This document shows, in pieces, positions 25,018-34,273 of a stretch of 34,415 nucleotides of DNA (positions within the stretch are counted from its first letter, which is position 1; each line of letters starts with the position of its first letter). The notes beneath the pieces are model-generated. The model worked only from the letters and a program-made list of their open reading frames with translations, had not been told where the DNA came from and made no database searches. Origin of the DNA: UBA4615 sp044359175. GTDB taxonomy: Bacteria > Pseudomonadota > Gammaproteobacteria > Burkholderiales > Burkholderiaceae_E. Position numbers and translations under genes: made by a program. Location: positions 1-34,415 of the forward strand of contig JBIKMO010000009.1 in assembly GCA_044359175.1 (NCBI GenBank), in the 5' to 3' direction.

Positions 25018-26144
25018 GCGCCGCGGTGCCGTCCTGCGTCCGCGACGCGCGACGCATCGTCGTCAAGGTCGGCTCGGCGCTGGTGACCGACGACGGGCGC
25101 GGGCTCGACCCGGCGGCGATCGATCGATGGGGGGCGCAGCTCGCGGCGTTGCGTGCGGCGGGCAAGGAGGTGGTGATGGTGTCCTCGGGCGCGATCGCCG
25201 AGGGCGTCAAGCGACTGGGCTGGGCCCAGCGGCCGCGGGCGATCCACGACCTGCAGGCCGCGGCGGCGGTCGGACAGATGGGGCTCGCGCAGGTCTACGA
25301 GAGCTGCTTTCGCACGCACGGGCTGCAGACCGCGCAGGTGCTGCTCACCCACGAGGACCTCGCCGACCGGCGCCGCTACCTGAACGCCCGCTCGACGCTG
25401 CTCACGCTGCTGCGCTGGTCGGTCGTGCCGGTGATCAACGAGAACGATACGGTGACCACCGACGAGATCAAGGTCGGCGACAACGACACGCTGGGCGCAC
25501 TGGTGGCGAATCTGATCGAGGCCGACGCGCTGGTGATCCTCACCGACCAGCCCGGGCTGTTCACCGCCGACCCGCGGCGTGATCCGGGGGCGAGGCTGCT
25601 GCCGCGCGTGGTCGCGGGCGACCCGGCGCTCGAGTCGATGGCCGGCGGCGCGGGGTCCTCGATCGGTCGCGGCGGCATGATCACCAAGGTGATCGCGGCG
25701 CGGCGCGCCGCCCAGAGCGGCGCCTCCACCGTCGTGTGCTCCGGGCGCGAGCCCGACGCGCTGATTCGGCTCGCGCGCGGCGAGCCGCTGGGCACCGAGT
25801 TCGTCGCGCAGACGCCGCGGCTGGCCGCGCGCAAGCAATGGCTCGCGGGCCAGGTGCAGCTGCGCGGTGCGGTGAGCGTCGACGCCGGCGCGGTGCGCGC
25901 GCTGCGCGACGACGGCAAGAGTCTGCTGCCGATCGGCGTGCTCGAGGTGAGCGGCGAGTTCGAGCGCGGCGAACTGGTGGCGGTGCTCGGGCCCGACGGG
26001 GCCGAGCTCGCGCGCGGACTGATCAACTACGGCGCGGCGGACGCGCGCCGCATCGCGCGCCGCCCCTCGGCCGACATCGAGGGTCTGCTCGGGTTCGTCG
26101 AGGAGCCCGAACTCATCCACCGCGACAATCTGGTCCTGCGCTGA
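25014..26144 (+). CDS. proB: Glutamate 5-kinase
   Basis: ProB phosphorylates glutamate as the first step of proline synthesis. The 376-residue protein has an amino-acid-kinase domain (IVVKVGSALVT, VSSGAIAEG, NENDTVTTDEIKVGDNDTL, LTDQPGLFTADPR, GRGGMITKV) and a C-terminal PUA domain (about 285-376; ARGLINYGAADARRIAR). GTG 25014 overlaps the obgE stop in GTGA, so translation is coupled. It should be feedback inhibited by proline, as usual for the family. proA is not in the window. Confidence 0.95.
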   Translation: MSAAVPSCVRDARRIVVKVGSALVTDDGRGLDPAAIDRWGAQLAALRAAGKEVVMVSSGAIAEGVKRLGWAQRPRAIHDLQAAAAVGQMGLAQVYESCFRTHGLQTAQVLLTHEDLADRRRYLNARSTLLTLLRWSVVPVINENDTVTTDEIKVGDNDTLGALVANLIEADALVILTDQPGLFTADPRRDPGARLLPRVVAGDPALESMAGGAGSSIGRGGMITKVIAARRAAQSGASTVVCSGREPDALIRLARGEPLGTEFVAQTPRLAARKQWLAGQVQLRGAVSVDAGAVRALRDDGKSLLPIGVLEVSGEFERGELVAVLGPDGAELARGLINYGAADARRIARRPSADIEGLLGFVEEPELIHRDNLVLR

Positions 26145-26169
26145 GAGCGCGCGGACCGCGCGGGGGGCC

Positions 26170-26192
26170 GGCGCCCGCCGAGGTCGGGCGCC
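26170..26192. repeat. GC-only inverted repeat downstream of proB
   Basis: GGCGCCCG and CGGGCGCC (8-base arms, 7-base loop) 26 bases after the proB stop, in a very GC-rich 219-base gap (26145-26363). It has no T run, so it may slow transcription or be chance. Further along, TGATACCT near 26313 could be a -10-like element for the small secreted peptide gene; no -35 was seen. Confidence 0.4.
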
Positions 26193-26348
26193 GCCGGCGC
26201 CGTCCGGGGCCTGGAGGCGCCGCGGGTGCGCCGGCGCTCCATCCGACGCGCGGTGCGGGCCCGGGGACGGGCGGACCGCGGGGGGCGCGGGGGCACGCTG
26301 GCCGGCGCGGCACGATGGTGATACCTTCATTGCGCTGCTCCAACCATC

Positions 26349-26363
26349 GAAAGGAGGTGATCC
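26349..26363 (+). promoter_or_regulatory. Exceptionally long Shine-Dalgarno sequence
   Basis: GAAAGGAGGTGATCC is complementary over all 15 bases to the 3' tail of proteobacterial 16S rRNA (GGATCACCTCCTTTC). It abuts the GTG start at 26364, leaving six bases between GGAGG and the start codon, the usual spacing. Most ribosome binding sites in this window match over 4-6 bases. Confidence 0.9.
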
Positions 26364-26501
26364 GTGAAGAAGTGGTTCGTCGTGCTCGCCATGCTGTCCT
26401 TCGGCACGTCCGTCGCGGTCGCCTGCCCGGGCAGTTCGATGAAGGATGCCAAGGCCGATGTCCCGGTTCCGCAGCAGACGACGCCGGCACAACCGTCCTG
26501 A
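26364..26501 (+). CDS. 45-residue secreted or lipoprotein-like peptide, unknown function
   Basis: GTG start, product beginning MKKWFVVLAMLSFGTSVAVA, a complete signal peptide with two lysines, a hydrophobic core and an AVA cleavage site; the mature part would be 25 residues starting CPGSSMKDAKADVPVPQQ and ending TTPAQPS. The Cys at +1 makes lipidation possible, although the lipobox (AVAC) lacks the usual Leu or Val at -3. I do not recognise a family. The gene stands alone: an unusually strong ribosome binding site in front and a classic intrinsic terminator 22 bases after the stop. This points to a short, heavily translated mRNA, perhaps an abundant envelope peptide. Confidence 0.75.
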   Translation: MKKWFVVLAMLSFGTSVAVACPGSSMKDAKADVPVPQQTTPAQPS

Positions 26502-26522
26502 TCCTCGCCATCACGAGCACTG

Positions 26523-26555
26523 CGGAGGGGAGCGTCACGCTCCCCTCCGTCTTTT
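26523..26555 (+). terminator. Rho-independent terminator
   Basis: CGGAGGGGAGCG-TCA-CGCTCCCCTCCG, a perfect 12-base stem with a 3-base loop, followed by TCTTTT. It ends the small peptide transcript 14 bases before mltB, so mltB needs its own promoter or read-through. It is the clearest terminator in the window. Confidence 0.93.
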
Positions 26556-26568
26556 CAGGGTCCGCCCG

Positions 26569-27816
26569 ATGAGCCGCGCCGCTCGCGCGCTGCTGCTGTG
26601 CGGTGCGCTCGCCGCCGCGGCACCCGGCGCCGCGCTCGCCCAATCGCAGGCCGCCTTCGACGCCTGCGTCGAACGCCTGGGCCGCGAGGCGGTCGCGCGC
26701 GGCGTGCCCGACGCGACCGTGCGCCGCCACCTCACCGGCCTGCAGCGCGAACCGGCGGTGCTCGAGGCGCTCGACGTCCAGCCCGAGTTCCGCACGCCGC
26801 TGTGGGACTATCTCGCCGGACTGGTCGATGACGAGCGGATCGCAGACGGCCGCGCGATGCTCGACCGTTGGGGCGACGTGCTGCGCGCGGTCGCCGATCG
26901 GTACGGCGTGGACGCACCGACCGTGGTCGCGGTGTGGGGAGTCGAGAGCGACTTCGGGCGCTCGACCGGGCGCCGTCCGGTGATCCGTTCGCTCGCGACG
27001 CTGTCGTGCGAAGGGCGCCGCCAGGCGTTCTTCCGCGGCGAGCTGGTCGCCGCGCTGCGCATCCTCGCGGGCGGCCACGTCGATCCCGAGCGGTTCAACG
27101 GTTCATGGGCCGGCGCGTTCGGCCACACGCAGTTCATGCCGAGCACGTTCCTGCAGTCGGCGGTGGACTTCGACGGCGACGGTCGGCGCGATCTGGTGGA
27201 CACCGTGCCGGATGCGCTCGCGTCGACCGCGAACTACCTGCGTCGTGCCGGCTGGCGTACCGGCGAGCCCTGGGGCTGGGAGGTGCGCCTGCCGGCCGGT
27301 TTCGACGCGGCTCTGGCCGGCCGAACTCAGCGCCGTCCGCTGTCCGACTGGGCGGCCCGCGGGGTCCTGCGCGTCGACGGACGTGCGCTCGAGGCGTCGG
27401 CCGCCGCGTCGGCGCTGCTGCTGCCCGCGGGGCGCACCGGACCGGCCTTCGTCGTGTTGCGCAACTTCGATGCGGTCTACGCGTACAACGCGGCCGAGAG
27501 CTACGCGCTCGCGATCGTCCACCTCGCCGACCGGCTGCGCGGCGACGGGCCGTTCGTCACACCCTGGCCCACCGACGACCCGGGCCTGTCGCGCGCGCAG
27601 CGTCGCGAGGTGCAGCGGCTGCTGCTCGCGCGCGGCTACGAGATCGGCGAGGTCGACGGCCTGATCGGTGCGGTCACGCGCCGCGCGATCCGCGACGAGC
27701 AGGCCCGGCTCGGTCTGGTGCAGGACGCTCGCGCCGGCACGCGGCTGCTCGCCGCGCTTCGGCGCGATGCCGCCGCGGCGGCGGGCGGACCGGGCACGCC
27801 CGGCACGACGCGCTGA
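26569..27816 (+). CDS. mltB: Lytic murein transglycosylase (MltB family)
   Basis: Cleaves peptidoglycan glycan strands to give 1,6-anhydromuropeptides in the periplasm. The 415-residue protein has a signal peptide ending AALA|QSQ (about residue 24) with no lipobox, the catalytic domain with Glu126 in VWGVESDFG, GSWAGAFGHTQFMPSTF and DFDGDGRRDL, and a C-terminal peptidoglycan-binding domain (about 345-400; QRLLLARGYEIGEVDGLIG). The soluble form with a C-terminal PG-binding domain is often called MltB-like (TIGR02283). ATG 26569 follows the terminator by 14 bases. The next gene starts 12 bases after the stop. Confidence 0.93.
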   Translation: MSRAARALLLCGALAAAAPGAALAQSQAAFDACVERLGREAVARGVPDATVRRHLTGLQREPAVLEALDVQPEFRTPLWDYLAGLVDDERIADGRAMLDRWGDVLRAVADRYGVDAPTVVAVWGVESDFGRSTGRRPVIRSLATLSCEGRRQAFFRGELVAALRILAGGHVDPERFNGSWAGAFGHTQFMPSTFLQSAVDFDGDGRRDLVDTVPDALASTANYLRRAGWRTGEPWGWEVRLPAGFDAALAGRTQRRPLSDWAARGVLRVDGRALEASAAASALLLPAGRTGPAFVVLRNFDAVYAYNAAESYALAIVHLADRLRGDGPFVTPWPTDDPGLSRAQRREVQRLLLARGYEIGEVDGLIGAVTRRAIRDEQARLGLVQDARAGTRLLAALRRDAAAAAGGPGTPGTTR

Positions 27817-27827
27817 GGGCGCGCAGC

Positions 27828-28697
27828 GTGCAGGCGACCGGACACGTACCGATCCCCGCGGTCAGGCTGCCGTCCGGGCGGCGCGTGCCCGCGCTCGGCA
27901 TCGGTACCTGGCGGATGGGCGAGCGAAGCGGCGAGCGCACGGCCGAGGTCGCGGCGCTGCGTCGCGCGATCGAGCACGGCGCGGCACTGATCGACACTGC
28001 GGAGATGTACGCCGATGGGGGCGCCGAGCGCGTCGTCGCCGAGGCGATCCGCGGGCTGCGCGAGCGGGTGACGATCGTCTCGAAGGTGCTGCCGACGAAC
28101 GCGTCGCGCCGAGGCGTCGCGCAGGCGTGCGAGCGCAGCCTGCGGCGGCTCGGGTGCGACCGCATCGATCTGTACCTGCTGCACTGGCGCGCTCGGGTGC
28201 CGCTCGCCGAGACCGTCGAGGCGTTCGAGCGGCTGAAGTCCGACGGGCGGATCGGCGATTGGGGCGTGTCCAACTTCGACGCCGCAGACCTTGCCGAGTT
28301 GGGGGGGCTGCCCGCAGGGTCGGCGTGCGCGACGAACCAGGTCTACTACGCGCTGTCGCAGCGCGGATGCGAGTTCGACCTGCTGCCGGCCATGGCCGCG
28401 TGCGGGATGCCGGCGATGGCCTACTGTCCGCTGGACGAGGGTCGGCTGGCGGATCACCCGGCGCTGCGACCGATCGCACGCGAGCTCGGTGCCACGCCCG
28501 CGCAGGTCGCGCTCGCGTGGCTGCTCGCGCCGCGCGCCGGGCGGCCGCCGGTGATCGTGATCCCGAAGACCGCCTCGGTGGCGAGGGTCGACGAGAACGT
28601 CGCCGCCGCCGCACGGCGGCTGGATGCGACGCAGCAGGCGGCGCTCGATGCCGCGTTCCCGCCACCGCGGCGCGCGACGCCGCTCGCGATGGTCTGA
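27828..28697 (+). CDS. Aldo/keto reductase
   Basis: An NADPH-dependent carbonyl reductase of the AKR barrel family, 289 residues from GTG 27828. The catalytic tetrad is complete: Asp56 and Tyr61 (IDTAEMYADGG), Lys86 (VSKVLP) and His119 (LLHWR). GVSNFD, QVYYALSQRG and VIPKTASVARVDEN are typical of the YvgN / 2,5-diketogluconate reductase group. It follows mltB by 11 bases, so co-transcription is likely, though there is no functional link. The substrate cannot be told. A G7 tract (28301-28307) lies mid-gene. Confidence 0.88.
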   Translation: MQATGHVPIPAVRLPSGRRVPALGIGTWRMGERSGERTAEVAALRRAIEHGAALIDTAEMYADGGAERVVAEAIRGLRERVTIVSKVLPTNASRRGVAQACERSLRRLGCDRIDLYLLHWRARVPLAETVEAFERLKSDGRIGDWGVSNFDAADLAELGGLPAGSACATNQVYYALSQRGCEFDLLPAMAACGMPAMAYCPLDEGRLADHPALRPIARELGATPAQVALAWLLAPRAGRPPVIVIPKTASVARVDENVAAAARRLDATQQAALDAAFPPPRRATPLAMV

Positions 28698-28821
28698 GGC
28701 CGCGCCCGGCGGCGCACACGCACGGTGCGCACGCGCACGGTTCCTGGGTATGCTGACGGCTCGAACGCCGACAGCGTCCACCCGCGCGAGCCGACGCCGC
28801 GCGTCAGGAAGGAGACCCGAC

Positions 28822-29823
28822 ATGACCCGCATCGACCCGCACCGCCGGCGCATCGCCGCCGCACTGGGCCTCGTCCCGCTCGCCGCCACGCTGCCCGATC
28901 CGGCCGCCGCGCAAGGCGTGGGCGGCTGGCCCAGCCGCCCGATCCGCATCCTCGTGGGCTTTCCGCCGGGCGGCCTCACCGACGCCTACGCGCGCCAGTA
29001 CGGCGAGCACCTGTCGGCCCGCGTCGGCCAGCCCGTGACCGTGGAGAACCGACCGGGCGCGGGCGCGATCATCGCGCTCGAGGCCCTCGCCAAGTCGCCG
29101 GCCGACGGATACACCCTCGCGTTCACCACCAGCGGCACGGTCTGGCAGAACCGGGTGCTGTACCGCAAGCTGCCGTACGACGCCGACCGCGAGCTCACGC
29201 CGATCTCGCTGTTCCCCAGCGGCCCGCTGGTGGTCGGCATCCACGCGGCGCTGCCGCCGAAGTCGATGAACGAGTTCATCGAGTGGGCGAAGACGAACCG
29301 CGCGTCGATGGGCACCTACGCGCCCGCGTCCTACCCGCACATGGTCGCGGATACGATCAACCGCGCGCACGGCACGAAGATCGAGTCGATCCACTATCGC
29401 GGCGAGGCGCCGATGTGGATCGACGTCGGTTCGAACCAGGTGCAGATCGCGATCGGCAGCTTCCAGGCGTTCAACACGGTCGCGCAGAAGGGCCTGGTGC
29501 GACCGCTGGGCGTCACCGGCCGCTTCCGCTCACCGCGGCTGCCGGACGTGCCGACGCTGACCGAATCCGGGATGCCCGACCGGCTGGTCACCCTCGACGG
29601 CTGGCTGCCGCTGATCGCTCCGGCGGGTACGCCCGAGCCGGTGCTCGCGCGGCTGGCCGAGATCGCGCTCGACTGGGCCGAGTCGCCGCGAGCGGCGCAG
29701 CTGCGCGAGTCCTTCGCGATCCCGAACAGGCCGACCCCGCTCGCCGAGTCGCGCCAGCGCTGGAAGGACGAATCAGGAGTCTGGATCGATCTCGCGCGCC
29801 AGCTCGGCATCACGCTCGACTGA
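28822..29823 (+). CDS. Bug/TctC-family periplasmic substrate-binding protein
   Basis: A 333-residue tripartite tricarboxylate transporter receptor of the Bug family, which is greatly expanded in Burkholderiales. Signs are a Tat-like or Sec signal (HRRRIAAALGLVPLAAT, cleavage near AAA|QG), then WPSRPIRILVGFPPGGLTDA, GQPVTVENRPGAGA and LPDVPTLTESGMP, all family landmarks. AGGAAGGAGA lies 8 bases ahead of ATG 28822. No TctA or TctB membrane gene is nearby, so it is an orphan receptor; ligands in the family are carboxylates, amino acids or vitamins. Confidence 0.92.
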   Translation: MTRIDPHRRRIAAALGLVPLAATLPDPAAAQGVGGWPSRPIRILVGFPPGGLTDAYARQYGEHLSARVGQPVTVENRPGAGAIIALEALAKSPADGYTLAFTTSGTVWQNRVLYRKLPYDADRELTPISLFPSGPLVVGIHAALPPKSMNEFIEWAKTNRASMGTYAPASYPHMVADTINRAHGTKIESIHYRGEAPMWIDVGSNQVQIAIGSFQAFNTVAQKGLVRPLGVTGRFRSPRLPDVPTLTESGMPDRLVTLDGWLPLIAPAGTPEPVLARLAEIALDWAESPRAAQLRESFAIPNRPTPLAESRQRWKDESGVWIDLARQLGITLD

Positions 29824-30031
29824 CCGGCGGGCCTTCGCCGCCCGGTGGCCCGGGCGCGCGCGGACCCGGCGGCGTACGCGGCCGACGCGGTACGGGCAGC
29901 CCGCGCGGCCTACGCAGTTCACACGGGCGACGTGCGGGCCCGCGGCGGCGTGCCGGTACAATCGTGGGCCTCGCCGCGGCTCGCCGCGCGGTCGCGCCTA
30001 CGCCGGCGCCCACCCTCCACACCCCGACGCC
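29824..30031. other. Intergenic region upstream of ettA with possible -10 element
   Basis: The 208-base gap is GC-rich and holds no convincing gene. TACAAT (29957-29962) within GTACAATCGTGGG repeats the element seen before argJ and lies about 70 bases before the ettA start. No -35 hexamer is visible 17 bases upstream. Confidence 0.45.
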
Positions 30032-31696
<1,665 letters not shown>

Positions 31697-31744
31697 CCTG
31701 AGGGCGCGCGGCCGCCCGGCGGTCGCCCCCTGCGGGCCGATGCG

Positions 31745-32071
31745 ATGGCCGCACGCCACCGCCATCACGTGTACGTCGTCGAGCTCGACGAGCGGGTGAT
31801 GAACGACGGTCGCTTCGCGCGCGCCAACCCGCAGTGGGACGCGACGAAGCCCTGCGTGTACGTCGGGATGACCGGGCTCACGCCCGAGCTGCGCTTCGCC
31901 AGGCACAAGTCCGGCGCGAAGGCGAACCGGTACGTCGAGCGCTACGGGCTGCGGCTGCTGCCGCTGCTGTACGCGTACGCGAACCCGATGCCGTACGCGG
32001 CGGCCTGCGAGATGGAGGTCGAGATCGCGCAGGCGCTGCGCGATCGGGGCTTCGCGGTCTGGCAGGGGTAG
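31745..32071 (+). CDS. GIY-YIG-like small protein
   Basis: A 108-residue protein whose first half resembles the GIY-YIG nuclease fold: HVYVVELD, then CVYVGMTGLTPELRFARHKSG, with Tyr39, Gly41, Thr43, Arg50 and His54 in GIY-YIG-like places, and a conserved-looking Glu in CEMEVEIAQALRDRGFAVWQG. Whether it cuts DNA is not known; stand-alone members of this size are usually annotated as hypothetical. ATG 31745 has no good ribosome binding site, 48 bases after ettA. No phage or restriction context is present. Confidence 0.7.
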   Translation: MAARHRHHVYVVELDERVMNDGRFARANPQWDATKPCVYVGMTGLTPELRFARHKSGAKANRYVERYGLRLLPLLYAYANPMPYAAACEMEVEIAQALRDRGFAVWQG

Positions 32072-32189
32072 GCGCGCGGCCGCCCGGCCCGCGCCCCCGC
32101 GCCCCGCCTGGCGGGCACGGCCCCGTTTGGCCGGCGGCGCGGGCCGGTGCATCATCGCCTCCTGGCCACGACCGCACCGAGGAGACCCG

Positions 32190-33260
32190 ATGGACCACCG
32201 ATGCGCCCACCGCTGGGCGTTCCCGCGCTGGGGTGCTCCCCTGGAGCGAATCGAGGAGACGTTGGCGGCACCGTCGGCTCGAGAGGTCACGGTCCGCGTG
32301 ACCCATTGCGGCATCTGCCACTCGGACCTGCACATCCAGGCCGGGGGGTTCGACATGGGCGGCGGCAAGCTGTCGTCGCTCGAGCGCGCCGGCGCGACGC
32401 TGCCGCTCACGATGGGCCACGAGATCGGCGGCGAGGTGGTCGAAGTCGGGCCCGAGGTGTCGGAGGTGCGGGTCGGCGACCGCGTGGTCGTCTACCCGTG
32501 GCTGGGCTGCGGCACCTGCCCGACCTGCGCCGCGGGCGACGACCACCTGTGCAACCGGGGCGCCCGCAACCTGGGCATCCAGCTGCCGGGCGGCTACGCG
32601 GACCTGGTGCGCGTGCCGCACGAACGCTATCTGGTGCCGGTCGGCTCGCTCGACCCAGCGCGCGCGGCGACCTTCGCGTGCGCGGGCATCACCGCCTACG
32701 GCGCGATCCGCAAGCTGCCCGAGGCCGGCCCGGACGACTGGGTCGCGGTGATCGGGTGCGGCGGCGTGGGCATGACCGCGGTCGCGCTGTTGTCGGCGCT
32801 GTCGCGCGCGAAGCTGGTCGCGATCGACCCGGACCCGGCCAAGCGCGAGGCGGCGACCGGCTACGGTGCCGCGCTGACCGTGGATCCGAACGACCCGCAG
32901 GCGCTGCGCACGATCGTGCGCGGCACCGGCAACGCGGTGCTCGGCGTGGTCGACTTCGTCGGCAGCGAATCCTCCTCGGGGCTCGCGACCGCGGTCGTGC
33001 GTCGAGGCGGCACGGTGGTGATCGTCGGGCTCTTCGGCGGCGAGTTCAAGGTGCCGGTGCCGATGTTCCCGCTCAAGGCGATGGCCGTACGCGGCTCGTA
33101 CGTCGCGGGGCTGAACGAGCTGCGCGAGCTGATCGCGCTCGCGCAGCGCACCCGGCTGCCGGAGATCCCGCTCACGCTGCGCCCGATGGCCGAGGTCAAC
33201 CGCTCGCTCGAGGACCTCGCCGCCGGCCGCGTGGTCGGGCGCGTGGTGCTGCAGCCGTGA
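32190..33260 (+). CDS. Zinc-dependent alcohol dehydrogenase (medium-chain)
   Basis: A 356-residue NAD(P)-dependent MDR dehydrogenase. Catalytic zinc ligands are Cys40 (THCGICHSDLH), His77-Glu78 (MGHEIGGEVVEVG) and Cys164; structural zinc ligands are Cys107, Cys110, Cys113 and Cys121 (GCGTCPTCAAGDDHLC). The Rossmann motif GCGGVGM is at 189-195. GAGGAGA stands ahead of ATG 32190. The stop overlaps the next start (GTGA), so it is coupled to a Bug-type receptor. Alcohol substrate unknown. The 118-base gap before it (32072-32189) is GC-rich and appears empty. Confidence 0.92.
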   Translation: MDHRCAHRWAFPRWGAPLERIEETLAAPSAREVTVRVTHCGICHSDLHIQAGGFDMGGGKLSSLERAGATLPLTMGHEIGGEVVEVGPEVSEVRVGDRVVVYPWLGCGTCPTCAAGDDHLCNRGARNLGIQLPGGYADLVRVPHERYLVPVGSLDPARAATFACAGITAYGAIRKLPEAGPDDWVAVIGCGGVGMTAVALLSALSRAKLVAIDPDPAKREAATGYGAALTVDPNDPQALRTIVRGTGNAVLGVVDFVGSESSSGLATAVVRRGGTVVIVGLFGGEFKVPVPMFPLKAMAVRGSYVAGLNELRELIALAQRTRLPEIPLTLRPMAEVNRSLEDLAAGRVVGRVVLQP

Positions 33261-34273
33261 GCCGCCGGCACGTGGTGTCGCGCGGGCGGACATCGGCCGG
33301 CCGCCGCGGCTTCGCGATCGCCTGCGGCGCGCTCGCCGCCGGCCTCGCGAGTCGCGCCGGCGCGCAGGAGGCCCCGTGGCCGACCCGGCCGCTGACGATG
33401 GTCGTGCCGTTTCCGCCCGGCGGCGTCGCCGACCTGGTCGGTCGTCCGGTGGCCGCCGCGCTCGAGAAGCCGCTCGGGCAGCCGGTGATCGTCGAGAACA
33501 AGGCGGGCGCGGGCGGTGGCGTGGGCATGCAGCAGGTCGCCCGCGCCCGGCCCGACGGCTACACGCTGCTGATGGCGCTGTCCTCGATCTCGATCCTGCC
33601 CGAGGCCGACCGGGTGCTCGGCCGCGCGCCGATGTTCCAGCACCGCGACCTGGTGCCCGTGGCGCGCTTCACCGCCGATCCGGTGGTGCTCGCGGTGCGC
33701 TCCGAGGCGCCGTGGCGCACGGTTGCCGACTTCCTCGCCGACGCCGGCCGGCGCCCCGGGCAGATCGGTTACGGTTCGTCGGGCAACTACGGCACGATGC
33801 ACGTGCCGATGGAGATGCTCGCCGGGCGTGCCGGCGTGCGGCTGCTGCACGTGCCGTACACCGGCGCCGGGCCGGCCGTGGTCGGGCTGCTCGGCGGGCA
33901 GGTCGACGCGCTCGCCACCGGCCCGTCGAGCATCGTCCAGCACGTGAAGTCCGGCCGCATCCGGGTGCTGGGCAGCTGGGGCACCGCACGGCTCGCCGCG
34001 CTGCCGGACGTGCCCACGCTGAGGGAGCTCGGCCACGAGGTCGAGTTCTCGCAGTGGGCAGGCCTGTTCGTGCCCGCGGGCACGCCCGAGCCGGTACTCG
34101 CGCGGCTGCGCGCGGCGTCACGCCAGATCCTCGACGACCCGCAGTTCCGAGCGCGGCTCGAGACGCTCGGGACGCCGCTGCAGTACCAGGACGCCCCGGA
34201 GTTCTCGCGTTTCTACGAGCGCGAGAACGACCAGCTCTCCGAGGTCGTACGGCGCATCGGCAAAGTGGAGTGA
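33257..34273 (+). CDS. Bug/TctC-family periplasmic substrate-binding protein (second copy)
   Basis: A 338-residue Bug receptor with an Arg-rich signal (TSAGRRGFAIACGALAAGLA, cleavage near GAQ), then WPTRPLTMVVPFPPGGVADL, GQPVIVENKAGAGGG and LPDVPTLRELGHEV. GTG 33257 overlaps the alcohol dehydrogenase stop in GTGA. It is clearly a paralogue, not a duplicate, of the gene at 28822. The coupling suggests it may bind the compound oxidised by the dehydrogenase, but this is only positional evidence. Its own stop overlaps the next frame. Confidence 0.92.
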   Translation: MSRRHVVSRGRTSAGRRGFAIACGALAAGLASRAGAQEAPWPTRPLTMVVPFPPGGVADLVGRPVAAALEKPLGQPVIVENKAGAGGGVGMQQVARARPDGYTLLMALSSISILPEADRVLGRAPMFQHRDLVPVARFTADPVVLAVRSEAPWRTVADFLADAGRRPGQIGYGSSGNYGTMHVPMEMLAGRAGVRLLHVPYTGAGPAVVGLLGGQVDALATGPSSIVQHVKSGRIRVLGSWGTARLAALPDVPTLRELGHEVEFSQWAGLFVPAGTPEPVLARLRAASRQILDDPQFRARLETLGTPLQYQDAPEFSRFYERENDQLSEVVRRIGKVE

